Shown here: positions 9,162 to 16,814 of the stretch, piece by piece
Layout: every line of letters starts with the position of its first letter
Position numbering within the stretch: position 1 is the stretch's first letter
Source: DATEPR01 sp963780635
GTDB taxonomy: Bacteria; Actinomycetota; Actinomycetes; Mycobacteriales; Pseudonocardiaceae
Assembly: GCA_963780635.1 (NCBI GenBank)
Contig: CAWACW010000010.1
Location: 496,001 to 560,000 of the forward strand
Direction: 5' to 3'
Length of the DNA: 64,000 nt
Notes under the pieces: generated by a model
Databases searched by the model: none
What the model was told of the DNA's origin: nothing
The model's input: the letters and a program-made list of their open reading frames with translations, nothing else
Translations under genes and position numbers: made by a program

Positions 9162-10430
9162 ATGCTGACACAAACCCCACGCGTCGCCGCCAAGTACGGC
9201 GTGCAGCGGTCCGTCACCGAACTGCTGGCGCTCAAGGGCGACCTGGCGGCCAAGCTCCTCGGAGTCCGCCAGCGCAAGGACCCCTTCCCGCTCTACGAAC
9301 GGATCCGTGCGCACGGAGAGGTGTACGCGAGCAGCCTCGGCTTCTGCTGCACGGTGTCGCATCCGTTGTGCCGCAACGTCCTGACCGACGGACGCTTCGG
9401 CATGCCGCAGCCGCCGCCCGAGGCCGACTGGAGCATCAGCCCGGGTGACCAGCGGCTGCTGGCCCACCCGGTCGAGCACTCGCTGCTCGTCGCCGACCCG
9501 CCCGACCAGACCCGGCTGCGCAAGCTGATCGCCCGCTGGTTCACCGTGCGCGCGCTGCGCGAGCGAGAGCCCCGGGTGCGCGAGCTGGTGAGCGAGGTCC
9601 TCGACAAGCTCGCCGGCCGCGACGAGTTCGACTACGCCACCGAGGTGGCCGCGCGCGTTCCCCTCGAGGTGATCTGCGACCTGCTGGGTGTCCCGATCGA
9701 GGACCACGACCGGTTCATCTGGTGGGGCACCGTCCTCTCCAGCACGATCGACGGGCCGCGGACGCTCACCGAACGCCGTGACGTGCGGGCGTCGCTCGGC
9801 GAGATGAACGCGTTGTTCGGCGAGCTGGTCGAGCGCTACCGGAGGGCGCCGGAGGACAACATCATCAGCGAGCTGGTCGCCACCTCCGGAGAGCACGAGG
9901 ACTTCGGCCGGCGTGACCTGATGGCGCTGACCGAGCTGCTGTTCGTCGCCGGCCTGGAGACCACCGCCAACCTGCTGGGCGACACCGTGCGGCTGCTGCT
10001 CGCGCACCCGGATCAGCTCGGGCGGGTGCGGGCCGACCGCGACCTCGTCCCCGGCGTGACCGAGGAGGTCCTGCGGTTCGACCCGCCGACGAAGTACACC
10101 GCGCGGATGGCGCTGCAGGACGTGGAGCTCGCCGGGCACACGATTCCGGCGGGCGGGTTCGTGTTCGAACTGCTGGCGGGTGCCAACCGCGATCCGCGGG
10201 TGTTCACCGACCCGCACGTGTTCGACATCGGCCGCGCGAACAGTAGGGAGAACATCTCCTTCTCCGCGGGCGTGCACCACTGCATCGGTGCCGGCCTGGC
10301 CCGGCTGGAGGCGGAGGTGACGCTGCGCGAGGTGCTCGACCGTTTCCCCCGGCTCGCCGCTGCTGGCCCGAGCAGGATCCGGCTCGCCCGAAGCGTGCGC
10401 GGACCGTACGAGCTGCCGGTTCGGGTGTGA
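9162..10430 (+). CDS. cytochrome P450
   Basis: The 422-residue bacterial class I P450 has the I-helix oxygen-binding motif AGLETT (263-268, Glu in the common Asp place), the ExxR pair at 302-305 and the heme loop FSAGVHHCIG with ligand Cys374. A clear ACGGAGGG ribosome-binding site precedes the ATG. It lies in the PKS operon, 12 nt after the ligase, so hydroxylation or oxidative tailoring of the acyl or polyketide chain is the likely job. No ferredoxin or reductase gene is adjacent; generic cellular redox partners would be needed. Confidence 0.92.
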   Translation: MLTQTPRVAAKYGVQRSVTELLALKGDLAAKLLGVRQRKDPFPLYERIRAHGEVYASSLGFCCTVSHPLCRNVLTDGRFGMPQPPPEADWSISPGDQRLLAHPVEHSLLVADPPDQTRLRKLIARWFTVRALREREPRVRELVSEVLDKLAGRDEFDYATEVAARVPLEVICDLLGVPIEDHDRFIWWGTVLSSTIDGPRTLTERRDVRASLGEMNALFGELVERYRRAPEDNIISELVATSGEHEDFGRRDLMALTELLFVAGLETTANLLGDTVRLLLAHPDQLGRVRADRDLVPGVTEEVLRFDPPTKYTARMALQDVELAGHTIPAGGFVFELLAGANRDPRVFTDPHVFDIGRANSRENISFSAGVHHCIGAGLARLEAEVTLREVLDRFPRLAAAGPSRIRLARSVRGPYELPVRV

Positions 10431-10437
10431 GGCCGCC

Positions 10438-11172
10438 ATGCGTGCCGACGAACTGCGCAACCGGTTCACCACACCGCTGACCGCGCCCGCCTACCCACCG
10501 GTGATCCCGCGCTACACCGGGCGTGAGTACCTCAACATCTACTACCGCACCGATCCCGCCGCTGCCCGCGCGGTGACACCGGAGCCGTTGCAGGTGGGTG
10601 ACCCCGTCGTCCGGTTCGAGCTGATGCGGATGAACGAGGTCACCGGCTACGGCCCGTACCTGGAGGTGGGCCAGGCGATCGCGGTCTCGCTGGACGGCGA
10701 GCCGGGGGAGTACATGCACGCGATGTACGTCGACGACTTCGCTGCCGCGTCGGGCGGGCGCGAGGTCGGCGCGTACCCGAAGGTGCTCGGTAGTCCGGCG
10801 CTGCGCACCGAGCACGGCGCGCTCGTCGGCACCCTTGATCACGGCTCGGTGCGGGTGGCCACCGCGACCATGGGCTACAAGCACCACCCGCTCGACCCGG
10901 CCGACGCGGCGTTCGCCCTCGCCGTGCCCGCCTACATGGTCAAGTACGTGCTCGGCTACAACGCCGAGCTGCGCGTGTGCGAGTTGGCCACCACGAGCGC
11001 GCGGGACATCACGATCACCGAGGCGTGGACCGGGCCCGCCAGGCTGCAGCTGTTCGAGCACGTACTGGCACCGCTCGCGGACCTGCCGGTGCGCGAGGTG
11101 CTGTCGGCGAGCCACATCATCGCCGACCTGAGCCTCGGCGAGTTCAAGCCGGTGCACAACTACCTCGGGTGA
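10438..11172 (+). CDS. acetoacetate decarboxylase-like protein
   Basis: This 244-residue member of the acetoacetate decarboxylase fold has GREVGAYPK, which places a lysine exactly at residue 115, the Schiff-base position of the clostridial enzyme. The neighbouring Lys116 that lowers its pKa is Val here. The stretch GTLDHGSVRVATATMGYKHH is typical of the family. Known relatives decarboxylate beta-keto acids or do aldol and dehydration chemistry on similar imines. In a PKS cluster it could decarboxylate a released beta-keto acid to a methyl ketone or process a carbonyl intermediate. It starts 7 nt after the P450 stop and is clearly part of the operon. Confidence 0.85.
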   Translation: MRADELRNRFTTPLTAPAYPPVIPRYTGREYLNIYYRTDPAAARAVTPEPLQVGDPVVRFELMRMNEVTGYGPYLEVGQAIAVSLDGEPGEYMHAMYVDDFAAASGGREVGAYPKVLGSPALRTEHGALVGTLDHGSVRVATATMGYKHHPLDPADAAFALAVPAYMVKYVLGYNAELRVCELATTSARDITITEAWTGPARLQLFEHVLAPLADLPVREVLSASHIIADLSLGEFKPVHNYLG

Positions 11173-11198
11173 ACCCGGGGGTACCGAAAGGACGGACG

Positions 11199-11906
11199 AT
11201 GGCGCAGAAGTTCAACAACGTGATCGCGCGGCTCTCCTTCCCCGGTGAGTCCGCCGAATACCGGCAGGCGCGCGACCGCCTACTGGAGCGGGAGATCGAG
11301 CTGCGGCGCGGGCTGGAGTCGGTGGCGGAGCAGCGCAGGCAGCTGCCGCCCGGCGGGTTGGTGCCGGACTACGTGTTCACCGGGCTCGACGAGCACGGCC
11401 AGGAGACCGAGCTGCGGATGCGCGACCTGTTCGCGCCGGGGCAGGACACCCTCGTGCTGTACAACATGATGTACGGACCCGAACAGGAGGAAGGCTGCCC
11501 GGGCTGCACCAGCGTGCTCGACGGGCTCAACGGCACCGCGCGGCACTTCACGCAGCGGTTCTCGTTCGCCGTGGTGGCGGCGTCGCCGCTGTCGCGGATC
11601 CAGTCGTTCGCGAAGGAGCGCGGCTGGGACGGGGAGGGCATGCGGTTCCTGTCCTCGGCCGGCAGCACCTACGACGTCGACTACTACGGCATGGCCCCGG
11701 ACGACTCCCGCCGGTCGCCGATGGTCAACGTGTTCCAGCGCGAGGGCGGCGGGGTGCGGCATTTCTGGGGCAACGAAATGCACTACTCGAAAGCCGACCC
11801 CGGCCAGCACTACCGCAACAACGACCTGATCCACCCCGTGTGGGGCCTGATGGATCTCACTCCCGGCGGGCGCGACCCGGAGTGGATGCCGGCGGTGACG
11901 TACTGA
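11199..11906 (+). CDS. DUF899 family thioredoxin-like protein (copy 1)
   Basis: The 235-residue protein of the DUF899 family (AhpC/thioredoxin-like fold) has an N-terminal helical part rich in Arg/Glu (RDRLLEREIELRRG), then YVF...LRDLF, then the redox-type motif EEGCPGC near residues 100-106, and ends with LMDLTPGGR. Family function is not established; a thiol-dependent redox or cyclase role has only been inferred from the fold. The ATG at 11199 has a GAAAGGACGG ribosome-binding site; the longer in-frame ORF upstream lies inside the decarboxylase-like gene. It is more diverged from family norms than the next gene, with which it forms a tandem pair. Confidence 0.82.
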   Translation: MAQKFNNVIARLSFPGESAEYRQARDRLLEREIELRRGLESVAEQRRQLPPGGLVPDYVFTGLDEHGQETELRMRDLFAPGQDTLVLYNMMYGPEQEEGCPGCTSVLDGLNGTARHFTQRFSFAVVAASPLSRIQSFAKERGWDGEGMRFLSSAGSTYDVDYYGMAPDDSRRSPMVNVFQREGGGVRHFWGNEMHYSKADPGQHYRNNDLIHPVWGLMDLTPGGRDPEWMPAVTY

Positions 11907-12619
11907 TGCCCAGGATCGTGTCCCGAGAGGATTGGTTGGCGGCCAGGAAGGCGTTCCTGGCCGAGGAGAAAACCGCGGCGAAGGCACGCGACCGGCTCAA
12001 CGCGCAGCGGCGCGAGCTGCCGATGGTGGAGGTCGACAAGGAGTACGTGTTCGAGGGCCCGGATGGCAAGGCCACGCTCGCCGACATGTTCGAGGGCAGG
12101 CGTCAGCTGATAGTGCGGCACTTCATGTTCGACCCCGAGTGGGATGAGGGCTGCCCGAGCTGCTCCTTCATGGCCGACGACGTCGGGCCCCTGGACCACC
12201 TGCACAACCGCGACACGTCACTGGTGTTCGTCTCCCGTGCTCCCCAGCGGAAGCTGGCAGCGTTCAAGCAGCGGATGGGCTGGACGTTCCCCTGGTACTC
12301 CTCGTTCGGCAGCGACTTCAACTACGACTTCGGCGTGACGCTGGACGATTCGGTGCGGCCGATCGAGTACAACTACCGGTACTACGGCACCAAGGAGGCA
12401 TTCGAGGCGCCGGGCCAGTACTTCAGCGGCGAGCTGTCCGGGACGAGCGTGTTCTTCCGCCAGGACGGGCGGCTGTACCACACCTACTCCACCTACGCGC
12501 GTGGGGACGAGCTGCTCGGCAGCACGCACGACCACCTCGACCTCACCCCGCTGGGCCGGCAGGAGGAGGGACTGCCGTATCCGCTCGCGTGGGCGCAGCT
12601 GCACGACAGCTATTCGTGA
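11906..12619 (+). CDS. DUF899 family thioredoxin-like protein (copy 2)
   Basis: This 237-residue paralogue of the preceding gene overlaps its stop by one base (TGATG). It has the canonical family path: WLAARKAFLAEEK, YVFEGPDGK, LADMF, a DEGCPSC dithiol motif, SRAP, GWTFPWYSSFGSDFNYDFGV and a C-terminal YSTYARG...LDLTPLGR. The two copies differ strongly outside the motifs, suggesting separate roles or a heterodimer rather than recent duplication. It is the last gene of the biosynthetic run; a 348-nt gap follows. Its reaction is unknown, and co-transcription with a PKS, P450 and decarboxylase-like enzyme suggests tailoring chemistry or protection. Confidence 0.85.
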   Translation: MPRIVSREDWLAARKAFLAEEKTAAKARDRLNAQRRELPMVEVDKEYVFEGPDGKATLADMFEGRRQLIVRHFMFDPEWDEGCPSCSFMADDVGPLDHLHNRDTSLVFVSRAPQRKLAAFKQRMGWTFPWYSSFGSDFNYDFGVTLDDSVRPIEYNYRYYGTKEAFEAPGQYFSGELSGTSVFFRQDGRLYHTYSTYARGDELLGSTHDHLDLTPLGRQEEGLPYPLAWAQLHDSYS

Positions 12620-12967
12620 CTGTCGCTGGTAGTCCGAAATAGACAGTCGCTGTCGGGGGGGTGGCGGAACGATCCACCGCACGGGACGCATGTCTGGCAC
12701 GCGGGTCACGTACAGCGCTCGACGGCCAAAAGGTCAACGCCGATCCGCGGCACGCCGCGGTCCAGGTTCGCCCCGCCCCGGTGCCCTCCTGTCCTCGCCC
12801 CGAAGGAAGACAACGCGAACGGCTCTGAGGTGAACGGTTCGACAACCTTCCTGCCGTCGTCGTAGCCGGTGACCTCGACGATGCGGTTGCCGGCGACTCG
12901 CGGCGGTGGTGAATGTGCCGCACGTTCCGAGGTGCCCGCCGGAGTCGAGGCGCCATACGGTCAGGTC
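12620..12967 (+). other. intergenic region after the PKS cluster
   Basis: No convincing gene. A small perfect hairpin GACAG-TCG-CTGTC followed by a G run (around 12643-12661) could end the PKS operon transcript, but it lacks a T tract. On the minus strand about 12720-12920 gives a protein-like stretch without a start codon, which might be a decayed gene end; I could not identify it. Confidence 0.4.
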
Positions 12968-13810
12968 ATGACTACTACGGACAGCCGCCGGGTCTGGCTC
13001 ATCACCGGCGCTGCCGCCGGTCTCGGACGCGCGGTCGCCGAAGCGGCGGCCGAGCGCGGTGATCAGGTGGTGGCCACCGACCGTGACCTCGCCGGGGCGC
13101 AGAGCTGGGCCGGGAGCGGGGTGCACCCGGCCGAGCTCGACGTCACCGACCGGCTGTCGGTCGACCGGGCCGTGGCCGAGGCGGTCGCGAAGTTCGGGCG
13201 TATCGACGTGCTGGTGAACAACGCCGGCTTCGGTGTGTTCGGCTCCCTCGAGGAGTTGCCGGAGGAACAGGTGCGCCGGCAGTTCGAGACCAACACGTTC
13301 GGCACGTGGAACGTGACTCGGGCGGTGCTGCCCCAACTTCGCAAGCAACGCAGCGGCCACATCGTGCAGATGTCCTCCTTGGACGGCGTCGCACCGGAGG
13401 CCGCAGGCGAAACCGCCTACGCCGGCTCGAAGTTCGCCGTCGCGGGCATCTCCGAGTCGCTGGCCAAGGAGGTGGCGCACCTGGGCATCAAGGTCACGAT
13501 CGTCGAGCCAGGTGCGGTCCGTACCGATTTCGGCGCGGCCGCGGTCTGTCAGCCGGTCGAAATCTCCGACTACGCCGACAGTGTCGGCACGGCGATCGGA
13601 TGGTTCGAAAGCCTGGTCGGCAAGCAGCCCAACGATCCGCGCCGGGTCGCGGCGGCGATGCTGCGTGCGATCGACTCGCCCGACCCGCCGTTGCACCTCG
13701 TGCTGGGCCCGGAGGCGGTCCAAGCGGTGCGCGACAAGCTCGACGCGCAGCTGCGCGAGCTGGAGGCCTGGGCCGAGGTGGGCGCTGATACCGCGTTCCC
13801 CCCGAGCTGA
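12968..13810 (+). CDS. short-chain dehydrogenase/reductase
   Basis: The 280-residue classical SDR has the Rossmann motif TGAAAGLG near residue 13, acidic DVTD, NNAG near 90, the catalytic Ser in MSSLDG, and Tyr/Lys in YAGSK. The extended C-terminus (WFESLVGKQPNDP, then HLVLGPEA) is typical of the retinol-dehydrogenase-like SDRs that carry out unknown carbonyl/alcohol conversions with NAD(P). The start at 12968 is chosen because the Rossmann fold begins eight residues later; the upstream in-frame ATG would add 33 unlikely residues. It is isolated between the PKS cluster and the arsenic island, so its link to either is unproven. Confidence 0.88.
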   Translation: MTTTDSRRVWLITGAAAGLGRAVAEAAAERGDQVVATDRDLAGAQSWAGSGVHPAELDVTDRLSVDRAVAEAVAKFGRIDVLVNNAGFGVFGSLEELPEEQVRRQFETNTFGTWNVTRAVLPQLRKQRSGHIVQMSSLDGVAPEAAGETAYAGSKFAVAGISESLAKEVAHLGIKVTIVEPGAVRTDFGAAAVCQPVEISDYADSVGTAIGWFESLVGKQPNDPRRVAAAMLRAIDSPDPPLHLVLGPEAVQAVRDKLDAQLRELEAWAEVGADTAFPPS

Positions 13811-13849
13811 CGGCGGTCGGTCAGGCCTCCAGGTGGCCTTGACGCCCAC

Positions 13850-13875
13850 CCATTAGCTCAATAAAGTTTGAGTCA
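13850..13875 (+). promoter_or_regulatory. ArsR-type operator/promoter before the fusion gene
   Basis: An inverted repeat CTCAA-6nt-TTGAG at 13857-13872 lies directly before the ATG of the ArsR-ArsC fusion. The stretch is AT-rich in an otherwise GC-rich context. A short-leader promoter repressed by ArsR is inferred. Confidence 0.5.
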
Positions 13876-14562
13876 ATGAGTGCTGAGGTTTCATCAGAGG
13901 TGCGACGGCGAGCGCAGGTGCACGCGGCGCTGGGCGAGCCACTACGACTGGCGATCGTCGACCGGTTGACGATCGGCGATGTGTCCCCGACGGAGATCGG
14001 CGACGAGCTGGGCCTGCCCAGCAACCTGCTCGCGCACCACGTGAAGTTGCTGGAGCGCGCTGGTGTGGTCGCACGATCCCGTTCCGAGGGCGACGGTCGG
14101 CGTACCTACCTTCGACTGCGACCCGAGGCTCTCGTCGGACTCTCCGCTGTCGGCGCACGGACAGCGCCGAGGGTGGTGTTCGTCTGTACGCACAACTCGG
14201 CACGCTCGCAGCTGGCCGCCGCGCTGTGGCAGCGGCACAGTCAGGTTCCGGCCGCGTCCGCGGGTACGCACCCGGTACCGCAGGTGCATCCTCGCGCCGT
14301 CGCCGTTGCCCGCACTGCCGGGCTGGCCCTGGCACCGAATCGCACAGCACAGGTGGCGGACGTCCTGCATCGGGACGACCTCGTCGTCGCCGTCTGCGAC
14401 AACGCCCACGAGGAACTCGGTCCAGGCGACCGGCTGCACTGGTCGGTGCCCGACCCCGCCCGTGTTGACACCGACGCGGCGTTCACCCGCGCTCTCACCG
14501 ACCTCGCTGACCGGATCGGCCGGCTCGCGCCCGCCGTCCGGCTTCCCCGGAGCACGTCATGA
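13876..14562 (+). CDS. ArsR-type regulator fused to low-MW phosphatase-type arsenate reductase
   Basis: The 228-residue protein has two domains. Residues 1-95 form a winged helix of ArsR type (LGEPLRLAIVDRLTIGD, then LPSNLLAHHVKLLERAG). Residues 98-225 form a low-molecular-weight phosphatase fold whose loop CTHNSARS starts at Cys104. The catalytic CX5R loop and the C-terminal DPAR segment suggest an active arsenate reductase or phosphatase. No Cys pair for As(III) sensing is visible in the HTH part, so signalling may run through the reductase domain. It is the first gene of a four-nucleotide-overlap operon with a second arsenate reductase and an aquaporin. Confidence 0.88.
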   Translation: MSAEVSSEVRRRAQVHAALGEPLRLAIVDRLTIGDVSPTEIGDELGLPSNLLAHHVKLLERAGVVARSRSEGDGRRTYLRLRPEALVGLSAVGARTAPRVVFVCTHNSARSQLAAALWQRHSQVPAASAGTHPVPQVHPRAVAVARTAGLALAPNRTAQVADVLHRDDLVVAVCDNAHEELGPGDRLHWSVPDPARVDTDAAFTRALTDLADRIGRLAPAVRLPRSTS

Positions 14563-14999
14563 CGGACACCGATCACGAGCACGGACCCGGCCGGACGCCG
14601 ACCGTGTTGTTCCTGTGCGTGCACAATGCCGGTCGTAGTCAGATGGCGCTCGGCTTCTTCCGGCACCTGGCCGGTGACCGTGCGGCCGCGTGGTCGGGTG
14701 GCTCCGAACCGGCCCACGAGGTCAACCCGTCGGCGGTCGCCGCCATGGCCGAACGCGGCATCGACATCACCGGCGAGTTCCCCAAACCGTGGACCGACGA
14801 GATCGTCCGCGCCGCTGATGTGGTGGTCACGATGGGCTGTGGCGACGCCTGCCCGGTGTTCCCCGGCAAGCGCTACGTCGACTGGGAGCTGGACGACCCC
14901 GCAGGCAAGCCGGTCGAACAGGTCCGCCCGGTCCGCGACGAGATCGAACGCCAGGTCCGCGCGCTGCTCGCCGAACTCGGCGTACCCGCCGTCGTATGA
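14559..14999 (+). CDS. arsC: arsenate reductase, low-MW phosphatase type
   Basis: The 146-residue protein has the catalytic loop CVHNAGRSQ at Cys20, then SGGSEPAHEVNP, the dithiol-adjacent MGCGDACPVFPGKRYVDWELDDPAGK, and a C-terminal EIERQVRALLAEL helix. This matches actinobacterial arsenate-mycothiol transferase/reductase enzymes. It reduces As(V) to As(III) for export. The ATG overlaps the previous stop by four bases (ATGA), so the fusion protein and this enzyme are translated together. Confidence 0.92.
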   Translation: MTDTDHEHGPGRTPTVLFLCVHNAGRSQMALGFFRHLAGDRAAAWSGGSEPAHEVNPSAVAAMAERGIDITGEFPKPWTDEIVRAADVVVTMGCGDACPVFPGKRYVDWELDDPAGKPVEQVRPVRDEIERQVRALLAELGVPAVV

Positions 15000-15751
15000 C
15001 CGGACAAGCGAACGAAAGAGTTCTGATGCAGCCTCCGTTATCGCGCAAGCTGGTGGCCGAGTACGTGGGTAGCCTGCTGCTGGCCGCGCTGGTGATCGGG
15101 TCCGGAATCGCCGCCCAGCGGCTCTCGCCCGGCGACACAGGCTTGCAGCTGACCGAGAACGCGGCCGCTACCGCCGTGGGCCTGTTCGCGATCATCCTCA
15201 TGTTCGCACCCGTCAGCGGCGCCCACTTCAACCCGATCGTGTCCGGTGTGGACGCCGCGTTGGGTGGGCTGCCATGGCGGCATGCGCTGGCCTACATGCC
15301 GGTCCAGGTCGTCGGCTGCGCCAGCGGCGCGGTGCTGGCGAACCTGATGTTCTCCGCCGACGCGGTGAGTATCAGCACGAAAGACCGCGCTACGGCGGCG
15401 CACGGTCTGTCCGAGATGGTTGCCACGATAGGGCTGGTGGTGGTGATCTTCGCGCTGAGCCGGTCCGGTCGAGCCGACCGCGCACCCGCTGCGGTGGGCG
15501 CGTACATCGGGGCCGCTTACTGGTTCACCAGCTCCACCAGTTTCGCCAACCCGGCCATCACGATCGGACGCGTGTTCAGCGACTCGTTCGCCGGGATCGC
15601 ACCCTCGTCCGTGCCCCTGTTCCTCGCCGCCCAACTCGTCGGCGGCGCGCTGGCGGTGTTGCTCGTCCGCGGCCTCTACCCGATCGCGGCGGCGTCGGAG
15701 GCGACCAGTACGTCGGAGAGCGTGCGCAGCGTTTCAGACAGCACCCGGTAG
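14996..15751 (+). CDS. aquaporin-type (MIP) channel, probable arsenite exit channel
   Basis: The 251-residue membrane protein has six hydrophobic segments and two NPA-type half helices: GAHFNPI (Ile in the Ala place) and SFANPAITIGR. The first-half change and the ars context match AqpS-like channels, which let As(III) flow out after ArsC reduction in organisms lacking ArsB/Acr3 at the locus. No ArsB/Acr3 pump is present here. The ATG at 14996 overlaps the arsC stop (ATGA); a second ATG at 15026 (MQPPLSRK) with its own AAAGAG site is an equally possible start. Its 3' end overlaps the convergent arsR by 76 bp. Confidence 0.88.
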   Translation: MTGQANERVLMQPPLSRKLVAEYVGSLLLAALVIGSGIAAQRLSPGDTGLQLTENAAATAVGLFAIILMFAPVSGAHFNPIVSGVDAALGGLPWRHALAYMPVQVVGCASGAVLANLMFSADAVSISTKDRATAAHGLSEMVATIGLVVVIFALSRSGRADRAPAAVGAYIGAAYWFTSSTSFANPAITIGRVFSDSFAGIAPSSVPLFLAAQLVGGALAVLLVRGLYPIAAASEATSTSESVRSVSDSTR

Positions 15752-16038
15752 TAGATCCAGGTACCGCGACGCTCGCCGTCGATGACACCGGCCTCGCGAA
15801 GCACCTTGAGGTGGTGGGAGATCGTCGGGCCGGTCAGGTCGAAGGCGTCCGTCAGATCGCAGACGCACGCCTCCCCGCCCGCGTGTGAGGCGATCAGCGA
15901 CAGCAGCCGCAGGCGCACCGGGTCGGCGATGGCCTTGAACACCCGGGCCAGCTCGACGGACTGCTGCTCGCTCAGGGGCGCGCGCAGGACGGATGCGCAG
16001 CACGGCGGCTGGTCCACCAACGGCAGGTGTTTCGACAT
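15676..16038 (-). CDS. arsR: ArsR/SmtB family As(III)-responsive repressor
   Basis: The 120-residue winged-helix repressor has ADPVRLRLLSLIA, GPTISHHLKVLREAG as the recognition helix, and a beta wing GERRGTWIYYR. Likely metalloid ligands are the vicinal Cys13-Cys14 near the N-terminus and Cys58/Cys60 in ACVCDLTD. The N-terminal CC pair plus a single inner Cys is the arrangement known from corynebacterial ArsR. It is transcribed away from cadI and converges on the aquaporin gene, sharing 76 bp of coding sequence with it. Confidence 0.93.
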   Translation of the reverse strand: MSKHLPLVDQPPCCASVLRAPLSEQQSVELARVFKAIADPVRLRLLSLIASHAGGEACVCDLTDAFDLTGPTISHHLKVLREAGVIDGERRGTWIYYRVLSETLRTLSDVLVASDAAAIG

Positions 16039-16092
16039 ATGTCTAGGTTGACAGGTATCTAGATAGAGTGCAATCTAATCTCGCTTGATTCG
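16039..16092. promoter_or_regulatory. divergent operator region between arsR and the cadI-like gene
   Basis: The short AT-rich gap holds a perfect 10-bp palindrome TATCTAGATA at 16056-16065 and a second TCTAG copy at 16041-16046. This is the expected place and style for an ArsR operator serving both directions. Function is inferred from position. Confidence 0.5.
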
Positions 16093-16167
16093 ATGATGGT
16101 CTATCCAGGCTGCAAGGCGGGCGCCACTGAGCACCCGGGTAGGGCCGTCGCGACGAGGAGGAGAGCC

Positions 16168-16638
16168 ATGTCGCGCATACAACTCGCGTTGCGGGTCGGG
16201 GATCTGGCGGCGTCCGTCGCTTTCTACACGAAGTTGCTGGGCGCGGAGCCCGCCAAGCGACGCCCCGGCTACGCCAGCTTCGCGGTCGCCGAGCCGCCGT
16301 TGAAGCTGGTCCTGCTGGAGGGTGAGCCAGGCCAGCAGACCGTGATGGATCACCTCGGTGTCGAGGTCGAGACCAGCGAGGAAGTCAGCCGGTCCACCGA
16401 GCGGCTGTCCGCACTGGGCCTGTTCACCGACGAACAGCACCAGACGACGTGCTGTTATGCGGTGCAGGACAAGGTCTGGGTGCACGGCCCTGGCCAGGAG
16501 CCGTGGGAGGTCTACGTCGTCAAGGGCGACTCGCGGACCTACGGCGCGGACCCCGAATTCTCGGCGGCCACCTGCTGCGTCGGCAACAACGAGAAGGCCG
16601 AGGCGACAGTGGGGTCCAGCGGGTCCGGCTGCTGCTGA
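16168..16638 (+). CDS. CadI/ArsI-like VOC family metal-inducible protein
   Basis: This 156-residue vicinal-oxygen-chelate protein closely follows the pattern of mycobacterial CadI (SRIQLALRV, FYTKLLGAEPAK, KLVLLEG, DHLGVEV, TTCCYAVQDKVWV, WEVY). His62 and Glu114 are likely metal ligands. Cys95-Cys96 is the vicinal pair used by ArsI C-As lyases to hold trivalent organoarsenicals; two more CC pairs (136-137 and 155-156) sit in the tail. It probably binds As/Cd or cleaves methylarsenite. The start is set by a strong GAGGAGGAGAG site; the earlier in-frame ATG lacks one. Confidence 0.88.
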   Translation: MSRIQLALRVGDLAASVAFYTKLLGAEPAKRRPGYASFAVAEPPLKLVLLEGEPGQQTVMDHLGVEVETSEEVSRSTERLSALGLFTDEQHQTTCCYAVQDKVWVHGPGQEPWEVYVVKGDSRTYGADPEFSAATCCVGNNEKAEATVGSSGSGCC

Positions 16639-16814
16639 CCGCGACGTGGCGCCTGCGCCGCCCATGCCGCGAAGCCGATCACTTACCGACAGTAGGGTGC
16701 CGAGGTCCGTGCACAGGTCCTGCCGGCCGAGTCGCTGGACACGGCGGCCGATGCCACGATTGTGTGGGTATTCGCGCGGGGAACCGTGCCGGGCCGCTGG
16801 AGAGGGGACAGGCG

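Noticed and set aside
12643..12661. Hairpin after the DUF899 pair as a definite terminator
   Set aside because: The stem is only 5 bp and lacks a T tract; mentioned only as a possibility in the intergenic entry.
12720..12920. Protein-like minus-strand stretch in the gap after the PKS cluster
   Set aside because: It has no start codon or family match; too weak to call a gene or pseudogene.
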